A DNA stretch of 64,000 nt from JANLQX01 sp031418775 (GTDB taxonomy: Bacteria > Actinomycetota > Acidimicrobiia > Acidimicrobiales > JANYDT01): contig JANOJN010000215.1 of the NCBI GenBank assembly GCA_031418775.1, forward strand, positions 31,404 through 95,403. The letters are read 5' to 3'. The position numbers were made by a program, and so were the translations under genes. Of this stretch, positions 8,608-16,597 are shown piece by piece (position 1 is the first letter of the stretch; each line of letters begins with the position of its first letter). The notes below the pieces were generated by a model. That model was not told the DNA's origin and searched no databases. It worked only from the letters and a program-made list of their open reading frames with translations.

Positions 8608-9639
8608 ATGACGAACACCGCTTCGCCGAGCCCCCTCCTCGTGGTCACCAATCACGTGCATGACCGCCATGACACCGGCGATCATCCGGAGAGTTCGCCA
8701 CGCCTCAATGCTGCTCTGCAAGGTTTGGGGCTCGCCGGATTGGGTGAGGCGTTCCACGACGTGGCATCGCGGGCGGCGACGTTCGAGGAGATCGCCGCCG
8801 TGCACGATCCTGCCTACATCAACCGGCTGGAGGCGTTGTGCGCCCGAGGCGGTGGCCCGTTGGATCAGGACACGCCCGTGGTCGAAGGGTCGTGGCACAC
8901 CGCGCTCCACTCGGCCGGAGCCGGTTTGCTTGCGGTCGAATCGCTCGCCCAGGGTGGGGCGAACGCCGGTCTCGTGGTGACGCGCCCGCCGGGCCACCAC
9001 GCCGGCCCGAAGACCGGTATGGGCTTCTGCCTGTTCAACAACGTGGCCATCACCGCCCGGCAGCTCACGTCCAACGGCGAGCGCGTCATGATCATCGATT
9101 GGGACGTGCACCACGGCAACGGCACGCAGGACGTGTTCTGGGATGACGACCGAGTGATGTTCGTCTCACTTCATCAGTACCCATACTATCCCGGGACCGG
9201 TGCCGTGCACGAGACCGGCGGACCGAACGCGTCGGGCAACACCATCAACGTCCCGCTTCCCCAGGGAACGACCGGCGACGTGTTCCTCTCGGCGTTCGAC
9301 ACCCTGATCGCTCCAGCCGCGGCCGAGTTCTCGCCGACCTGGGTCCTCGTCTCTGCCGGTTTCGACGCGCATCGAGATGATCCCCTCGCCGACCTCTCCC
9401 TCACGGCCGGTGACTTCGCCGACCTCGCCAAGCGAACACAGGGCCTCGTGTCGCAACCGGGTCGTCTCGTGTTGTTCCTCGAAGGCGGGTACGACCTCCG
9501 GGCCCTCTCGATGAGCGTCGGAGCCTGTGCTGCCGCGCTTTGCGACACCAGCTACCGGCCCGAGCCGGCGTCGAACGGGGGTATGGGAGCCTCCGGTGTG
9601 CGAACAGCGATCGAGGCCCACCGCCTCGCCCGCTGGTGA
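8608..9639 (+). CDS. Histone-deacetylase-family (class II-like) deacetylase
   Basis: 343 residues from the ATG at 8608. All arginase/deacetylase-fold motifs are present: RPPGHHAGPKTGMGFCLFNN with the paired catalytic histidines, IIDWDVHHGNGTQDVF with zinc ligands, SLHQYPYYPGTG, VSAGFDAHRDDPL and a C-terminal EGGYDL with the catalytic-site Tyr. Bacterial members deacetylate acetylpolyamines, acetyl-lysine or small amides. Next to a divergent GNAT acetyltransferase gene. Confidence 0.93.
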   Translation: MTNTASPSPLLVVTNHVHDRHDTGDHPESSPRLNAALQGLGLAGLGEAFHDVASRAATFEEIAAVHDPAYINRLEALCARGGGPLDQDTPVVEGSWHTALHSAGAGLLAVESLAQGGANAGLVVTRPPGHHAGPKTGMGFCLFNNVAITARQLTSNGERVMIIDWDVHHGNGTQDVFWDDDRVMFVSLHQYPYYPGTGAVHETGGPNASGNTINVPLPQGTTGDVFLSAFDTLIAPAAAEFSPTWVLVSAGFDAHRDDPLADLSLTAGDFADLAKRTQGLVSQPGRLVLFLEGGYDLRALSMSVGACAAALCDTSYRPEPASNGGMGASGVRTAIEAHRLARW

Positions 9640-9677
9640 GGGTCAGCGGACCGAGCCGGCGGCCGGGTCGGGCGGGC

Positions 9678-10490
9678 TCACACCAACGGGTTGATCTCGG
9701 ACGCCGCCAGGGCACCCGGAACGAGTCCGGGAAGCCAGGTGTCGAGGTCGCGCTGCTGTGCCGGGTTCTCCGGTTCCCGCACGGTGAGCCCGTCGGCGAA
9801 GTAGATGACCGTCATAACCTCACGGAGGGTGCCGGAGGTGTTGGCACACGCGTTGTGAACGGTCCACCCGCCGTGGAAGGTGGTGTCGCCGGCGGCCATC
9901 GGGACCGGGGTGGAAACGGGGTGGCCCGTTTCGGCGACCAGGGCGGCGAAGTGGGCGTCGGAATCGTCGGAAATGACGGCTTGGCCGAGCGAGCCCGCGT
10001 TGTTCGTGCCCGAGCAGAACGACATTGCTCCCATGTCGGGGGTGATGTCGATGAGCGGCATCCACATCGTGACGCAGCGCGTGCCGTCGATCGGCCAGTA
10101 CACCAAGTCTTGATGCCACGGTGTGTGCCCTCCGCCCGCTTCCTTGAACAACGCCTGATCGTGGTAAATCCGCACCCGCTCGACGCCCAACAGGGTTGCC
10201 GCAATCCCGGCGAAGCGCCGGGCGAGGGTGAACCGGGCTACACCAGGGTCGTGACGCCACAGGTTCATCACCTGGATGAACGCCTTGCTGTAGGTGTCGC
10301 GCTCAGCCATCGGGCGACGCTCATTGTTGTAGCGCATCGCCGCTGCCGTAATCACCGGACGAAACGCCGCGGCTTCCTCGGCGGAAGCGACACCTCGGAG
10401 CAGCACATGCCCATCGCGGCCGTAGGCGGCGATCGCATCGGCGGGAACGACAAAGTCAGCGGAGCAATCGGGAAGCTGGAGAACGTTCAC
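9678..10490 (-). CDS. Phytanoyl-CoA dioxygenase (PhyH)-family Fe(II)/2-oxoglutarate oxygenase
   Basis: 270 residues. PhyH enzymes hydroxylate their substrate with Fe(II), O2 and 2-oxoglutarate. The iron facial triad is visible as HTPWHQDLVYWP (HxD) and the distal His in TFHGGWTVHNA; the Arg-containing SGTLREVMTVIYF follows. GTG start at 10490 with GAGG 7 bases upstream. It lies directly downstream of the ABC binding-protein gene, separated by a strong hairpin, so its transcript is probably an attenuated read-through. Two further PhyH-type genes occur 3-5 kb away. Confidence 0.88.
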   Translation of the reverse strand: MNVLQLPDCSADFVVPADAIAAYGRDGHVLLRGVASAEEAAAFRPVITAAAMRYNNERRPMAERDTYSKAFIQVMNLWRHDPGVARFTLARRFAGIAATLLGVERVRIYHDQALFKEAGGGHTPWHQDLVYWPIDGTRCVTMWMPLIDITPDMGAMSFCSGTNNAGSLGQAVISDDSDAHFAALVAETGHPVSTPVPMAAGDTTFHGGWTVHNACANTSGTLREVMTVIYFADGLTVREPENPAQQRDLDTWLPGLVPGALAASEINPLV

Positions 10491-10513
10491 GGCGCACCTC
10501 GGTGATTGGTTGG

Positions 10514-10565
10514 AAACGAAAAGAAGGGCCGGCGCACCTGCAGAGCTGCAGATGTGCCGGCCCTA
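10514..10565 (-). terminator. Rho-independent-type terminator/attenuator after the NMT1-type binding-protein gene
   Basis: A near-perfect inverted repeat spans 10525-10565 (arms based on AGGGCCGGC and CTGCAG, one bulge), and on the minus strand it is followed by the T-rich run TTCTTTTCG. It lies 14 bp past the binding-protein stop and 24 bp before the PhyH start, so it can end most transcripts after the binding-protein gene or protect its 3' end. Confidence 0.8.
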
Positions 10566-10578
10566 CTCGGTTCGAGAG

Positions 10579-11718
10579 CTACAGACCGATCTTCGGGTCA
10601 ATGAACTCGTTCGTGTATTGGTCCTTGATGTTGAAGCCGGCCGGGACGCCCTTGAAGCCGCCCGACTTCACCATCAGGTCGAGGTGCTTCTGCAGGCGGG
10701 GGAAGTCGAAGTTGCCGAGGGTCTTGTCCGGGCCGTTGCCGACGAGGCCGAGTTCCTTCTGCGTCTTCACCGAGAAGTCGGCGAGGCCCTTCGTGTACTT
10801 CCAGAAGTCCTTGTACTGGGCGACGGCGTCGATGATGATCGCGTTCGCCCGGTCCGGGGCCTTGATGAAGTCGACCTGGGCCTGCTGCACCATGGGCACG
10901 AACTTCTTCAGGCACGGGCGGAGCTTGGCGAGATCCGCGGGACGCACGCCGAGGGTCTGGGAGTAGTCCTGGTAGCCGGCGTCGAAGAACAGCTGGAACG
11001 CAACGGGCTTGCCCCATTCCTTGAATTCGTTCTGATACGAATACGGCTCGGCCGAGGCGAATCCTTGCTGGGCGATTTTGCCCTTGGCGGCGATGAATCG
11101 GGCGGGTCCGCCGTCATACGACGGGTCAGCTAACTTCTCATCGACGCGGCCGTCGGCGATGAAAAACAACAGTGTGTCCTTGCTGAAAAGGTTGAAGGTC
11201 ACGCCGAGTTTGGCGAGATCGTCGATGGTTTTCGCCGTCGGATAGGTCGCCGGGTCCCACATGATGATCTGGGGGTTCTTCTCGAGCGGTGCAACGACCG
11301 ACACCAGGGGTGACTTCGCCCAGTTGTTCGCCTCGCTGTTGTAGCTGTAGCCCATGGTGATCGACTTGTCGGTGGCCATGATCGCCGAAGGACCCTGGAA
11401 CCCAATGGCCGGCCCGCCGGTGCGAACCTCGAGCTGGATACCGGTACTCGCGCCCTTCGAGTTGATGAGGCTTCCGGAAACGATCTTCTTGCCGGTGTCG
11501 ACCTTGTAGTCGGAACCGAGCAGCTGGTAGAGGGCCCCGTGCTCGGACTCGGGGAACCAGTCGGTCTGGATCACGATCTTGTCGGGGCAGATGCCCTTCA
11601 AGGAGGCGGAGACCGCCTTCTTCGTGATCTTCTTCGCCGCCGCTGTTGCCGCGAGAGGCGACAGCGCAACGGCAGCGGCGACGGCGGTGCCGATGAGGAC
11701 GGTGGTTCTGGTGCGCAT
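10579..11718 (-). CDS. ABC transporter substrate-binding protein, NMT1/SsuA/TauA-like
   Basis: 379 residues from the ATG at 11718, chosen because AGGAG sits 5 bases upstream (a GTG at 11724 is too close to it). A clear Sec signal peptide (RTRTTVLIGTAVAAAVALSP, AxA cleavage region) leads into a mature domain beginning with the KIVIQTDWFPESEHGALYQ pattern of periplasmic binding proteins for nitrate, sulfonates and thiamine pyrimidine precursors. Lysine-rich, low-cysteine. Divergent from the matching ATPase and permease genes. Substrate unknown; the oxygenase neighbours suggest an organic compound that is then oxidised. Confidence 0.88.
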   Translation of the reverse strand: MRTRTTVLIGTAVAAAVALSPLAATAAAKKITKKAVSASLKGICPDKIVIQTDWFPESEHGALYQLLGSDYKVDTGKKIVSGSLINSKGASTGIQLEVRTGGPAIGFQGPSAIMATDKSITMGYSYNSEANNWAKSPLVSVVAPLEKNPQIIMWDPATYPTAKTIDDLAKLGVTFNLFSKDTLLFFIADGRVDEKLADPSYDGGPARFIAAKGKIAQQGFASAEPYSYQNEFKEWGKPVAFQLFFDAGYQDYSQTLGVRPADLAKLRPCLKKFVPMVQQAQVDFIKAPDRANAIIIDAVAQYKDFWKYTKGLADFSVKTQKELGLVGNGPDKTLGNFDFPRLQKHLDLMVKSGGFKGVPAGFNIKDQYTNEFIDPKIGL

Positions 11719-11803
11719 GCTCACTCCTGTGTGGGGTTCAAAGATACCGAGGGTGCATCGTGTCCGGCACGTCAGAACATCCCGGCACTCGTTGTGTGAC
11801 CAA

Positions 11804-11826
11804 CGACATTGATGTTATCAATGTCG
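11804..11826. promoter_or_regulatory. Perfect 10-bp palindromic operator between divergent ABC transporter genes
   Basis: Arms CGACATTGAT and ATCAATGTCG are exact reverse complements separated by GTT. The site is 85 bp upstream of the binding-protein start and 160 bp upstream of the ATPase start, and on the plus strand its TTGATG could be a -35 element. A second site with the same core (ATTGA-N5-TCAAT) lies at 15069-15087. The XRE-cupin regulator at 16598-17284 is the obvious candidate binder, by inference. Confidence 0.75.
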
Positions 11827-11986
11827 GAGGTCATCTTGCCGAGTCAGGCTCCCCGAATCAACTCGGCCAGAGGCATCAACGAAGTTGCAACGCAATCGAA
11901 ACACTCGCTCGACACACTGGTGCCCTACCGTCACACTTGATGCTGACCGGTATGGCTCCGACCGAACCGCTCACCAGGGAGTGACC

Positions 11987-12757
11987 ATGGGACTCAGCGT
12001 ACCGCCGACAACGTATGCGACCAACACGCCGACACTGTCGTTCCGGAACATCTCGATGCAGTTCCCCGACGGCACCCGGGCGATCTCCGACGTGTCGTTC
12101 GATGTGTCGAAAGGCGAGTTCGTCACGGTCGTGGGACCATCGGGCTGCGGGAAGTCGACGCTGCTGAAGATCGCCTCGGGTCTGCTCATGGAGACCGGAG
12201 GAGAGTGCCTTCTGGACCGTTCGAACATCGGCTACGTCTTCCAAGACGCCACGCTGCTGCCGTGGCGCACGGTCCGGGGGAACGTCGAACTCCTGATGGA
12301 GCTCCACGGCGTGGGAAAGGCCGAACGCACCGCTGAGGCACAGCGGGCCATCGAGCTGGTCGGTCTGAAGGGATTCGAGCACCACCGCCCGAAGTCGCTT
12401 TCCGGCGGCATGAAGATGCGCACGTCGCTCGCTCGAACGCTCACGCTGAAGCCGCCGCTGCTCATGTTCGACGAGCCGTTCGGCGCGGTCGACGAGATCA
12501 CCCGCGAATACCTGAACGAGGAGACGCTGAAGCTGTTCACGCAAGAACGCTTCGCCGGCCTGTTCATCACGCACTCGATCAGCGAGGCGGTGTTCCTTTC
12601 CACCAGGGTGCTCGTCATGAGCGCCCGCCCCGGCCGCATCGTTGCCTCCTACGACGTGCCGTTCGCCTACCCCCGCGATCCCGAGCTTCGCTTCGACCCC
12701 GCATTCGCCGCGCTGTCCGGCGAGATCAGCCATGCACTCCGAGGAGCCCACGTATGA
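11987..12757 (+). CDS. ABC transporter ATP-binding protein, SsuB/TauB-like
   Basis: 256 residues from the ATG at 11987, just downstream of CAGGGAG. All ATPase motifs are present: Walker A GPSGCGKST, Q-loop YVFQDATLLPWRTV, signature LSGGMKMRTSLART, Walker B LLMFDEPFGAVDE and the switch His in FITHS. The PWRT next to the Q-loop is typical of the nitrate/sulfonate/taurine importer class, matching the NMT1-type binding protein encoded divergently. The stop overlaps the permease start as ATGA. Confidence 0.93.
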   Translation: MGLSVPPTTYATNTPTLSFRNISMQFPDGTRAISDVSFDVSKGEFVTVVGPSGCGKSTLLKIASGLLMETGGECLLDRSNIGYVFQDATLLPWRTVRGNVELLMELHGVGKAERTAEAQRAIELVGLKGFEHHRPKSLSGGMKMRTSLARTLTLKPPLLMFDEPFGAVDEITREYLNEETLKLFTQERFAGLFITHSISEAVFLSTRVLVMSARPGRIVASYDVPFAYPRDPELRFDPAFAALSGEISHALRGAHV

Positions 12758-13647
12758 GCACGACCATCAGCCCGGACTCCGCCACGGACGCAGTCGCCGG
12801 GCCGACATCCTCCGGCAAGCCTGTGTTGCCGGACGACGCACCTCCGGTGGGGATCAAGCGCAGGGAAGGCGTCGCCGCTATCGTCCTACCGCCGATCGTG
12901 CTCGGCGCGATCATCATCGGCTTCTGGTACTTCGTGAGCTACGTGATCCTCGACAAGGACCGGCGTTTCCTCCTCGAGCCTCCGCATCGCGTCTGGCAGC
13001 AGGGGTTCATGAACGGCGATGCCCGATCAGAGATGTTCAGCGGCATGTGGTCGAGCGGCAAGGTGGCGTTCTGGGGCCTTTCCATCGCCATACTGCTCGG
13101 CATGGCGATGGCCGTGCTCATGAGCCAGTCCAAGCTGCTCGAGCGAGCCGTCTTCCCCTACTCGGTGGTGCTGCAGTCGATGCCGATTCTCGCTATCGTC
13201 CCGCTCATTGGCTTCTGGTTCGGCTACGGATTCAATTCGCGTGTGTTCGTGACGGTGCTGATCTCACTGTTCCCGATCGTCGTCAACACGTTGTTCGGCC
13301 TTACCTCGGCGGATCAGGGCATGCACGATCTCCTCACGCTGCACAGCGCCGGTCGTCTCACCCGCCTCCGCAAGATCCAGTTCCCGGCTGCCCTGCCGGC
13401 AATCTTCGCCGGGCTGCGCATCTCCGCCGGCCTCTCGGTGATCGGCGCCATCGTCGGCGACTTCTTCTTCGGTCAGGGCGATGTGGGCATCGGCCAACTC
13501 CTGAAGCGCTACGCCGCGAAGCTCGAAGGCGAGAATCTGCTGACGGCGGTGTTCCTCTCGGCCGGTATGGGTGTCGCGGTGTTCATGCTCTTCGGCTGGC
13601 TGAACAACAGAATGGTCGGCAAGTGGGCGACCGTTTCCCGGCGCTGA
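12754..13647 (+). CDS. ABC transporter permease, SsuC/TauC-like
   Basis: 297 residues with about six hydrophobic helices after a Pro/Ser-rich cytoplasmic N-terminus. The binding-protein-dependent transport signature (EAA loop) is visible around RLTRLRKIQFPAALPAIFAG, followed by GLRISAGLSVIGAIVGDFF, as in SsuC/TauC. Translationally coupled to the ATPase gene. Together with the binding protein it completes a three-part importer. Confidence 0.92.
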   Translation: MSTTISPDSATDAVAGPTSSGKPVLPDDAPPVGIKRREGVAAIVLPPIVLGAIIIGFWYFVSYVILDKDRRFLLEPPHRVWQQGFMNGDARSEMFSGMWSSGKVAFWGLSIAILLGMAMAVLMSQSKLLERAVFPYSVVLQSMPILAIVPLIGFWFGYGFNSRVFVTVLISLFPIVVNTLFGLTSADQGMHDLLTLHSAGRLTRLRKIQFPAALPAIFAGLRISAGLSVIGAIVGDFFFGQGDVGIGQLLKRYAAKLEGENLLTAVFLSAGMGVAVFMLFGWLNNRMVGKWATVSRR

Positions 13648-13702
13648 AAGGCATCACACTTTCGCTTCGGCGCTGACCGCGTTCTGCCTCACGTCGGGGG
13701 CA

Positions 13703-14215
13703 TCAGCAGATGCGCGGCTCGCACATCGCCGTCCACATCGTCATCACGCCGGGCGTGCCACGGCCCATGAAGACCACGTCGCAATGCGGGGCCGTCCCCT
13801 GTCCGGCACTGACGGCGCGCGACCACGTGAAGTCGTAATGACAGGTGGGCTCGCCCAGAAGCGCGTCGAAGAACTCGAGGGTTCAGCGGCCATAGAGCAG
13901 CTCGTGGAGCGCAGGGTTAGTGTCGGTGAGCCCGTCGAGCCACGTGGACGCGATGTCGGGACGAGCGACGAGGTCGTCGGGATCGTGCTCCGGATCGAGC
14001 AGGCCGGCCGCGGCGAGTCGGAGGACCATGTGGGCACGCGCCGAGGCAACGGCCCCGACATCATGAAAGCCGGGGAGAAAAAGGTAGCCGTCGGTGGCGA
14101 GCCGGTCCCCGAGCACAGCGGCCGGATCGTTACGTGACGAGACGCGGAGGCGACCCGACAGACCGCCCCCTTGTGCGACGACGACGCCCTGGATGCTCGG
14201 CATGAGCAGGGTCAT
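13703..14215 (-). pseudogene. Disrupted phytanoyl-CoA dioxygenase-like gene (in-frame TGA, truncated C-terminus)
   Basis: An ORF from the ATG at 14215 runs 110 codons (LATDGYLFLPGF is the usual PhyH start) to a TGA at 13883-13885. The same frame then continues as TLEFFDALLGE, YDFTWSRAV and GTAPHCDVVFMGRGT, clearly PhyH sequence with the HxD iron ligands, and stops at 13703 before the region that should hold the distal His. So it has a nonsense codon plus loss of the C-terminus. Its ATG overlaps the stop of the intact PhyH gene upstream (ATGA), so it was once the second gene of that operon. Confidence 0.8.
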
Positions 14216-15048
14216 GACACGGCGAGCGCTTCGAAGCCGGCGATGCTCCGGTCGTCGGCCGGGTTGAGGAACACGCGCTTCTCACCGTCACGACGATCGG
14301 AGCGAGCCAGGATCTCCGAATCGGCGAGCACGTCGATCGGGTGATAGCGCGGGTGGTGGTGCTCGAGATAGGGATCGTTCGCTCGGGCGTTGTAAGCGAC
14401 GAGCAGCAGGTGGCGGTCCGAATCGGAGCGGTTCGGCGCCGAAGTGTGCAGCGTGTTCGAGTGGAAGAACATCACGTCACCGGGTTGGGCTTCGAAGGCC
14501 ACCCGTTCGAGGTGTTGTTCGGCGGCCGCCACGCGCGACGGATCAGCGCCCGTCTGCTTGCCGACGAAACCGTGATCGATCCGACCCATCAGATGCGAAC
14601 CGGCGAGCACGTTGAGGCAGCCGTTCGCCTCGTTGTTCGGGGTGAGGGGGATAGCCACCGTGAGCATGTCGGGACGGAGACAGCCGTTCGAGTACCAATA
14701 CCCGTAGTCCTGGTGCCAGACCCAGGTACCACCCGATCCTGGTCGCTTCATGGTGATCTTCGAGTGGTAGTGGTACACCTCCCCGCCAAGCAGGATCTCG
14801 GCGGCGCGGACCAGTCGCTCGCCCCGGGCGACAGCTCCGAAGCAATCCTCGCCCGGCTGGTTCCAGAGCGCGATCTCGGTGGCGCCCCCCTGTCCGTCGT
14901 CCACTCCGTACGCGCGCTTGTGAATCGCTTCATCGACGGAGAAGGCGTGGAGCAACGCCGCCATCTCGGCCGTCGTGAAGAACCCCCGCTTGACGACGAA
15001 TCCGTCCCGCTCGAACGACGCCTGATCAGCAGAGGAAATCGTGCTCAC
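14212..15048 (-). CDS. Phytanoyl-CoA dioxygenase (PhyH)-family oxygenase
   Basis: 278 residues, GTG start. The iron-binding HxD occurs in TWVWHQDYGYWYSNG and the distal His in VMFFHSNTLHTSAPN, with the 2-oxoglutarate-binding Arg region in SDRHLLLVAYNAR. The YxNGCLRPDMLTVAIPL context is typical of bacterial PhyH proteins such as ectoine hydroxylase relatives, though the specific substrate is unknown. The start codon is 21 bp from an operator-like palindrome shared with the ABC importer promoter. Divergent from the desaturase-Rieske gene. Confidence 0.88.
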   Translation of the reverse strand: MSTISSADQASFERDGFVVKRGFFTTAEMAALLHAFSVDEAIHKRAYGVDDGQGGATEIALWNQPGEDCFGAVARGERLVRAAEILLGGEVYHYHSKITMKRPGSGGTWVWHQDYGYWYSNGCLRPDMLTVAIPLTPNNEANGCLNVLAGSHLMGRIDHGFVGKQTGADPSRVAAAEQHLERVAFEAQPGDVMFFHSNTLHTSAPNRSDSDRHLLLVAYNARANDPYLEHHHPRYHPIDVLADSEILARSDRRDGEKRVFLNPADDRSIAGFEALAVS

Positions 15049-15068
15049 GCAACGAACGGTAGCCGGAG

Positions 15069-15087
15069 ATATTGATCAGTTCAATGG
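15069..15087. promoter_or_regulatory. Second copy of the operator (ATTGA-N5-TCAAT) between PhyH and desaturase genes
   Basis: The sequence reads as half-sites ATATTGAT and TTCAATGG around a 3-bp spacer, aligned base for base with the perfect palindrome at 11804-11826 (core ATTGA-N5-TCAAT in both). It lies 21 bp upstream of the PhyH start and 49 bp upstream of the desaturase-Rieske start, well placed to control both. A/T-rich sites like this stand out in such G/C-rich DNA. Confidence 0.65.
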
Positions 15088-15135
15088 AGGGAAGCACCCT
15101 GGACCCTCCCGCAACGAAGTGGCAGTATTAGTCAC

Positions 15136-16590
15136 ATGAATATCGCGGCAGGGACCACGACCGGGCGCGACTACTCGCTGGTGGGGCCCGAGCGCGATCG
15201 AGCCATCGACCGCGGCCTTGCCGACGCGCAGTGGTACACGACCCCCGTCCCTCGTGAAGAGATGCGTGCGTTCATGGTCCGCCGCGATGGGCCCGCAGTG
15301 CGCGACACCCTCCTGTGGTTCGCCCTGCTCGCTGGGTCCGGTTACCTCGCCCACCGCACGTTCGGGTCATGGTGGATGATCCCGGCGTTCTTCGTCTATG
15401 GAACGCTCTACGGTTCGGTGAGCGACTCCCGATGGCACGAGTGTGGCCACCGCACAGCGTTCAAGTCGGCATGGATGAACGACGCCGTGTACTACCTCGC
15501 CTCTTTCATGGTCTGGCGCGAGGCAGTGTCCTGGCGGTGGAGTCACGTCCGCCACCACAGCGACACCATCATCGTCGGACGCGACCCCGAGATCGCCAAC
15601 CCCCGTCCGATGAGGCTCCGGGGTCCGCTGAAGGAGTGCCTCGGGCTCTCGTCGAATCCCGGAGAGACGCGCAAGATACTGTCAAACGTCGTCGGCCGAT
15701 TCACCGCGGCCGAACTCGAGTACGTCCCGGAGTCGGAACGACCGAAAGCGATCCTGACAGCGCGTGTGTACGTATTTATCTGGGCACTTACCGTCGCAGC
15801 CGCCATCGCGACCTGGAACGTGGAACCCCTGCTCTTCGTGATCGGTCCGAGCTTCTACGGGAAGTGGCTCATGGTGGCCTACGGGGTCACCCAGCATGCT
15901 GGCCTCGCCGAGGACACGCTCGATCACCGCCTGAACAGCCGGACCGTGCGGATGAACCGTCTCCACCGGTATCTCTACTGGAACATGAACTACCACATCG
16001 AACACCACATGTTCCCAACCGTGCCGTTCCACGCTCTGCCGGCCCTCCATGAAGCGGTGAAGGCCGACTTCCCGCCGGTGTACCCGGGCTTTCGGACGAC
16101 GTACGGCGAGATCCTCCGCGCTGCTCGCGGTCAGGCAAAGGACCCGACGTTCTTCATCGATCGCAAGCCTCTGCTTCCCACTCCAAGCGCCTCGGCGACA
16201 CCCCCCGACCCCGCGATCGACGAGAGGCCGCACATCGCCGGCGCCCGGGATCCGGAAGCAAACGACAGCTGGATCGAGGTCGGCCCGGCAGCTGCGCTTG
16301 CCGTCGACGACGTGCTCGGGTTCGACTGCGGCGATCGTACGTACGCGATCTATCGCGTCGCAGACGGAACCGTCCATGCCACCGATGGGCTCTGCACGCA
16401 CGGAGCGTTTCGCCTCTGCGAAGGCCACGTTGCCGACGGGGTCATCGAGTGCCCGAAGCACAATGGACGCTTCGACATCCCAACCGGAAAGGCCGTCGGC
16501 CGACCCGTGAAGGTCGACCTCGCCGTCCACGAGGCGAGAGAGCACAACGGTCGGATCGAACTGCGTATCCGCCCGTCGCAGCAGGACTGA
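15136..16590 (+). CDS. Fatty-acid-desaturase-type di-iron oxygenase fused to a Rieske ferredoxin domain (MocD-MocE-like)
   Basis: 484 residues in two parts. Residues about 50-345 form a membrane di-iron desaturase/hydroxylase with the three histidine boxes WHECGH, HVRHH and HIEHH. Residues about 375-480 form a Rieske [2Fe-2S] domain with CTHGAFRLCEG and CPKHNGRFD (CxH...CxxH). In rhizopine catabolism MocD (this desaturase type) and MocE (a Rieske ferredoxin) are separate proteins; here the electron carrier is fused to the oxygenase. A Pro/Ala-rich linker joins the domains. The actual substrate is unknown. Divergent from a PhyH gene across a shared operator. Confidence 0.88.
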   Translation: MNIAAGTTTGRDYSLVGPERDRAIDRGLADAQWYTTPVPREEMRAFMVRRDGPAVRDTLLWFALLAGSGYLAHRTFGSWWMIPAFFVYGTLYGSVSDSRWHECGHRTAFKSAWMNDAVYYLASFMVWREAVSWRWSHVRHHSDTIIVGRDPEIANPRPMRLRGPLKECLGLSSNPGETRKILSNVVGRFTAAELEYVPESERPKAILTARVYVFIWALTVAAAIATWNVEPLLFVIGPSFYGKWLMVAYGVTQHAGLAEDTLDHRLNSRTVRMNRLHRYLYWNMNYHIEHHMFPTVPFHALPALHEAVKADFPPVYPGFRTTYGEILRAARGQAKDPTFFIDRKPLLPTPSASATPPDPAIDERPHIAGARDPEANDSWIEVGPAAALAVDDVLGFDCGDRTYAIYRVADGTVHATDGLCTHGAFRLCEGHVADGVIECPKHNGRFDIPTGKAVGRPVKVDLAVHEAREHNGRIELRIRPSQQD

Positions 16591-16597
16591 CGGGCGC

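Noticed and set aside
13883..13885. In-frame TGA in the PhyH-like gene as selenocysteine
   Set aside because: The position (after LLYGR) is not a redox site of the family, no insertion element is evident, and the C-terminus is missing anyway.
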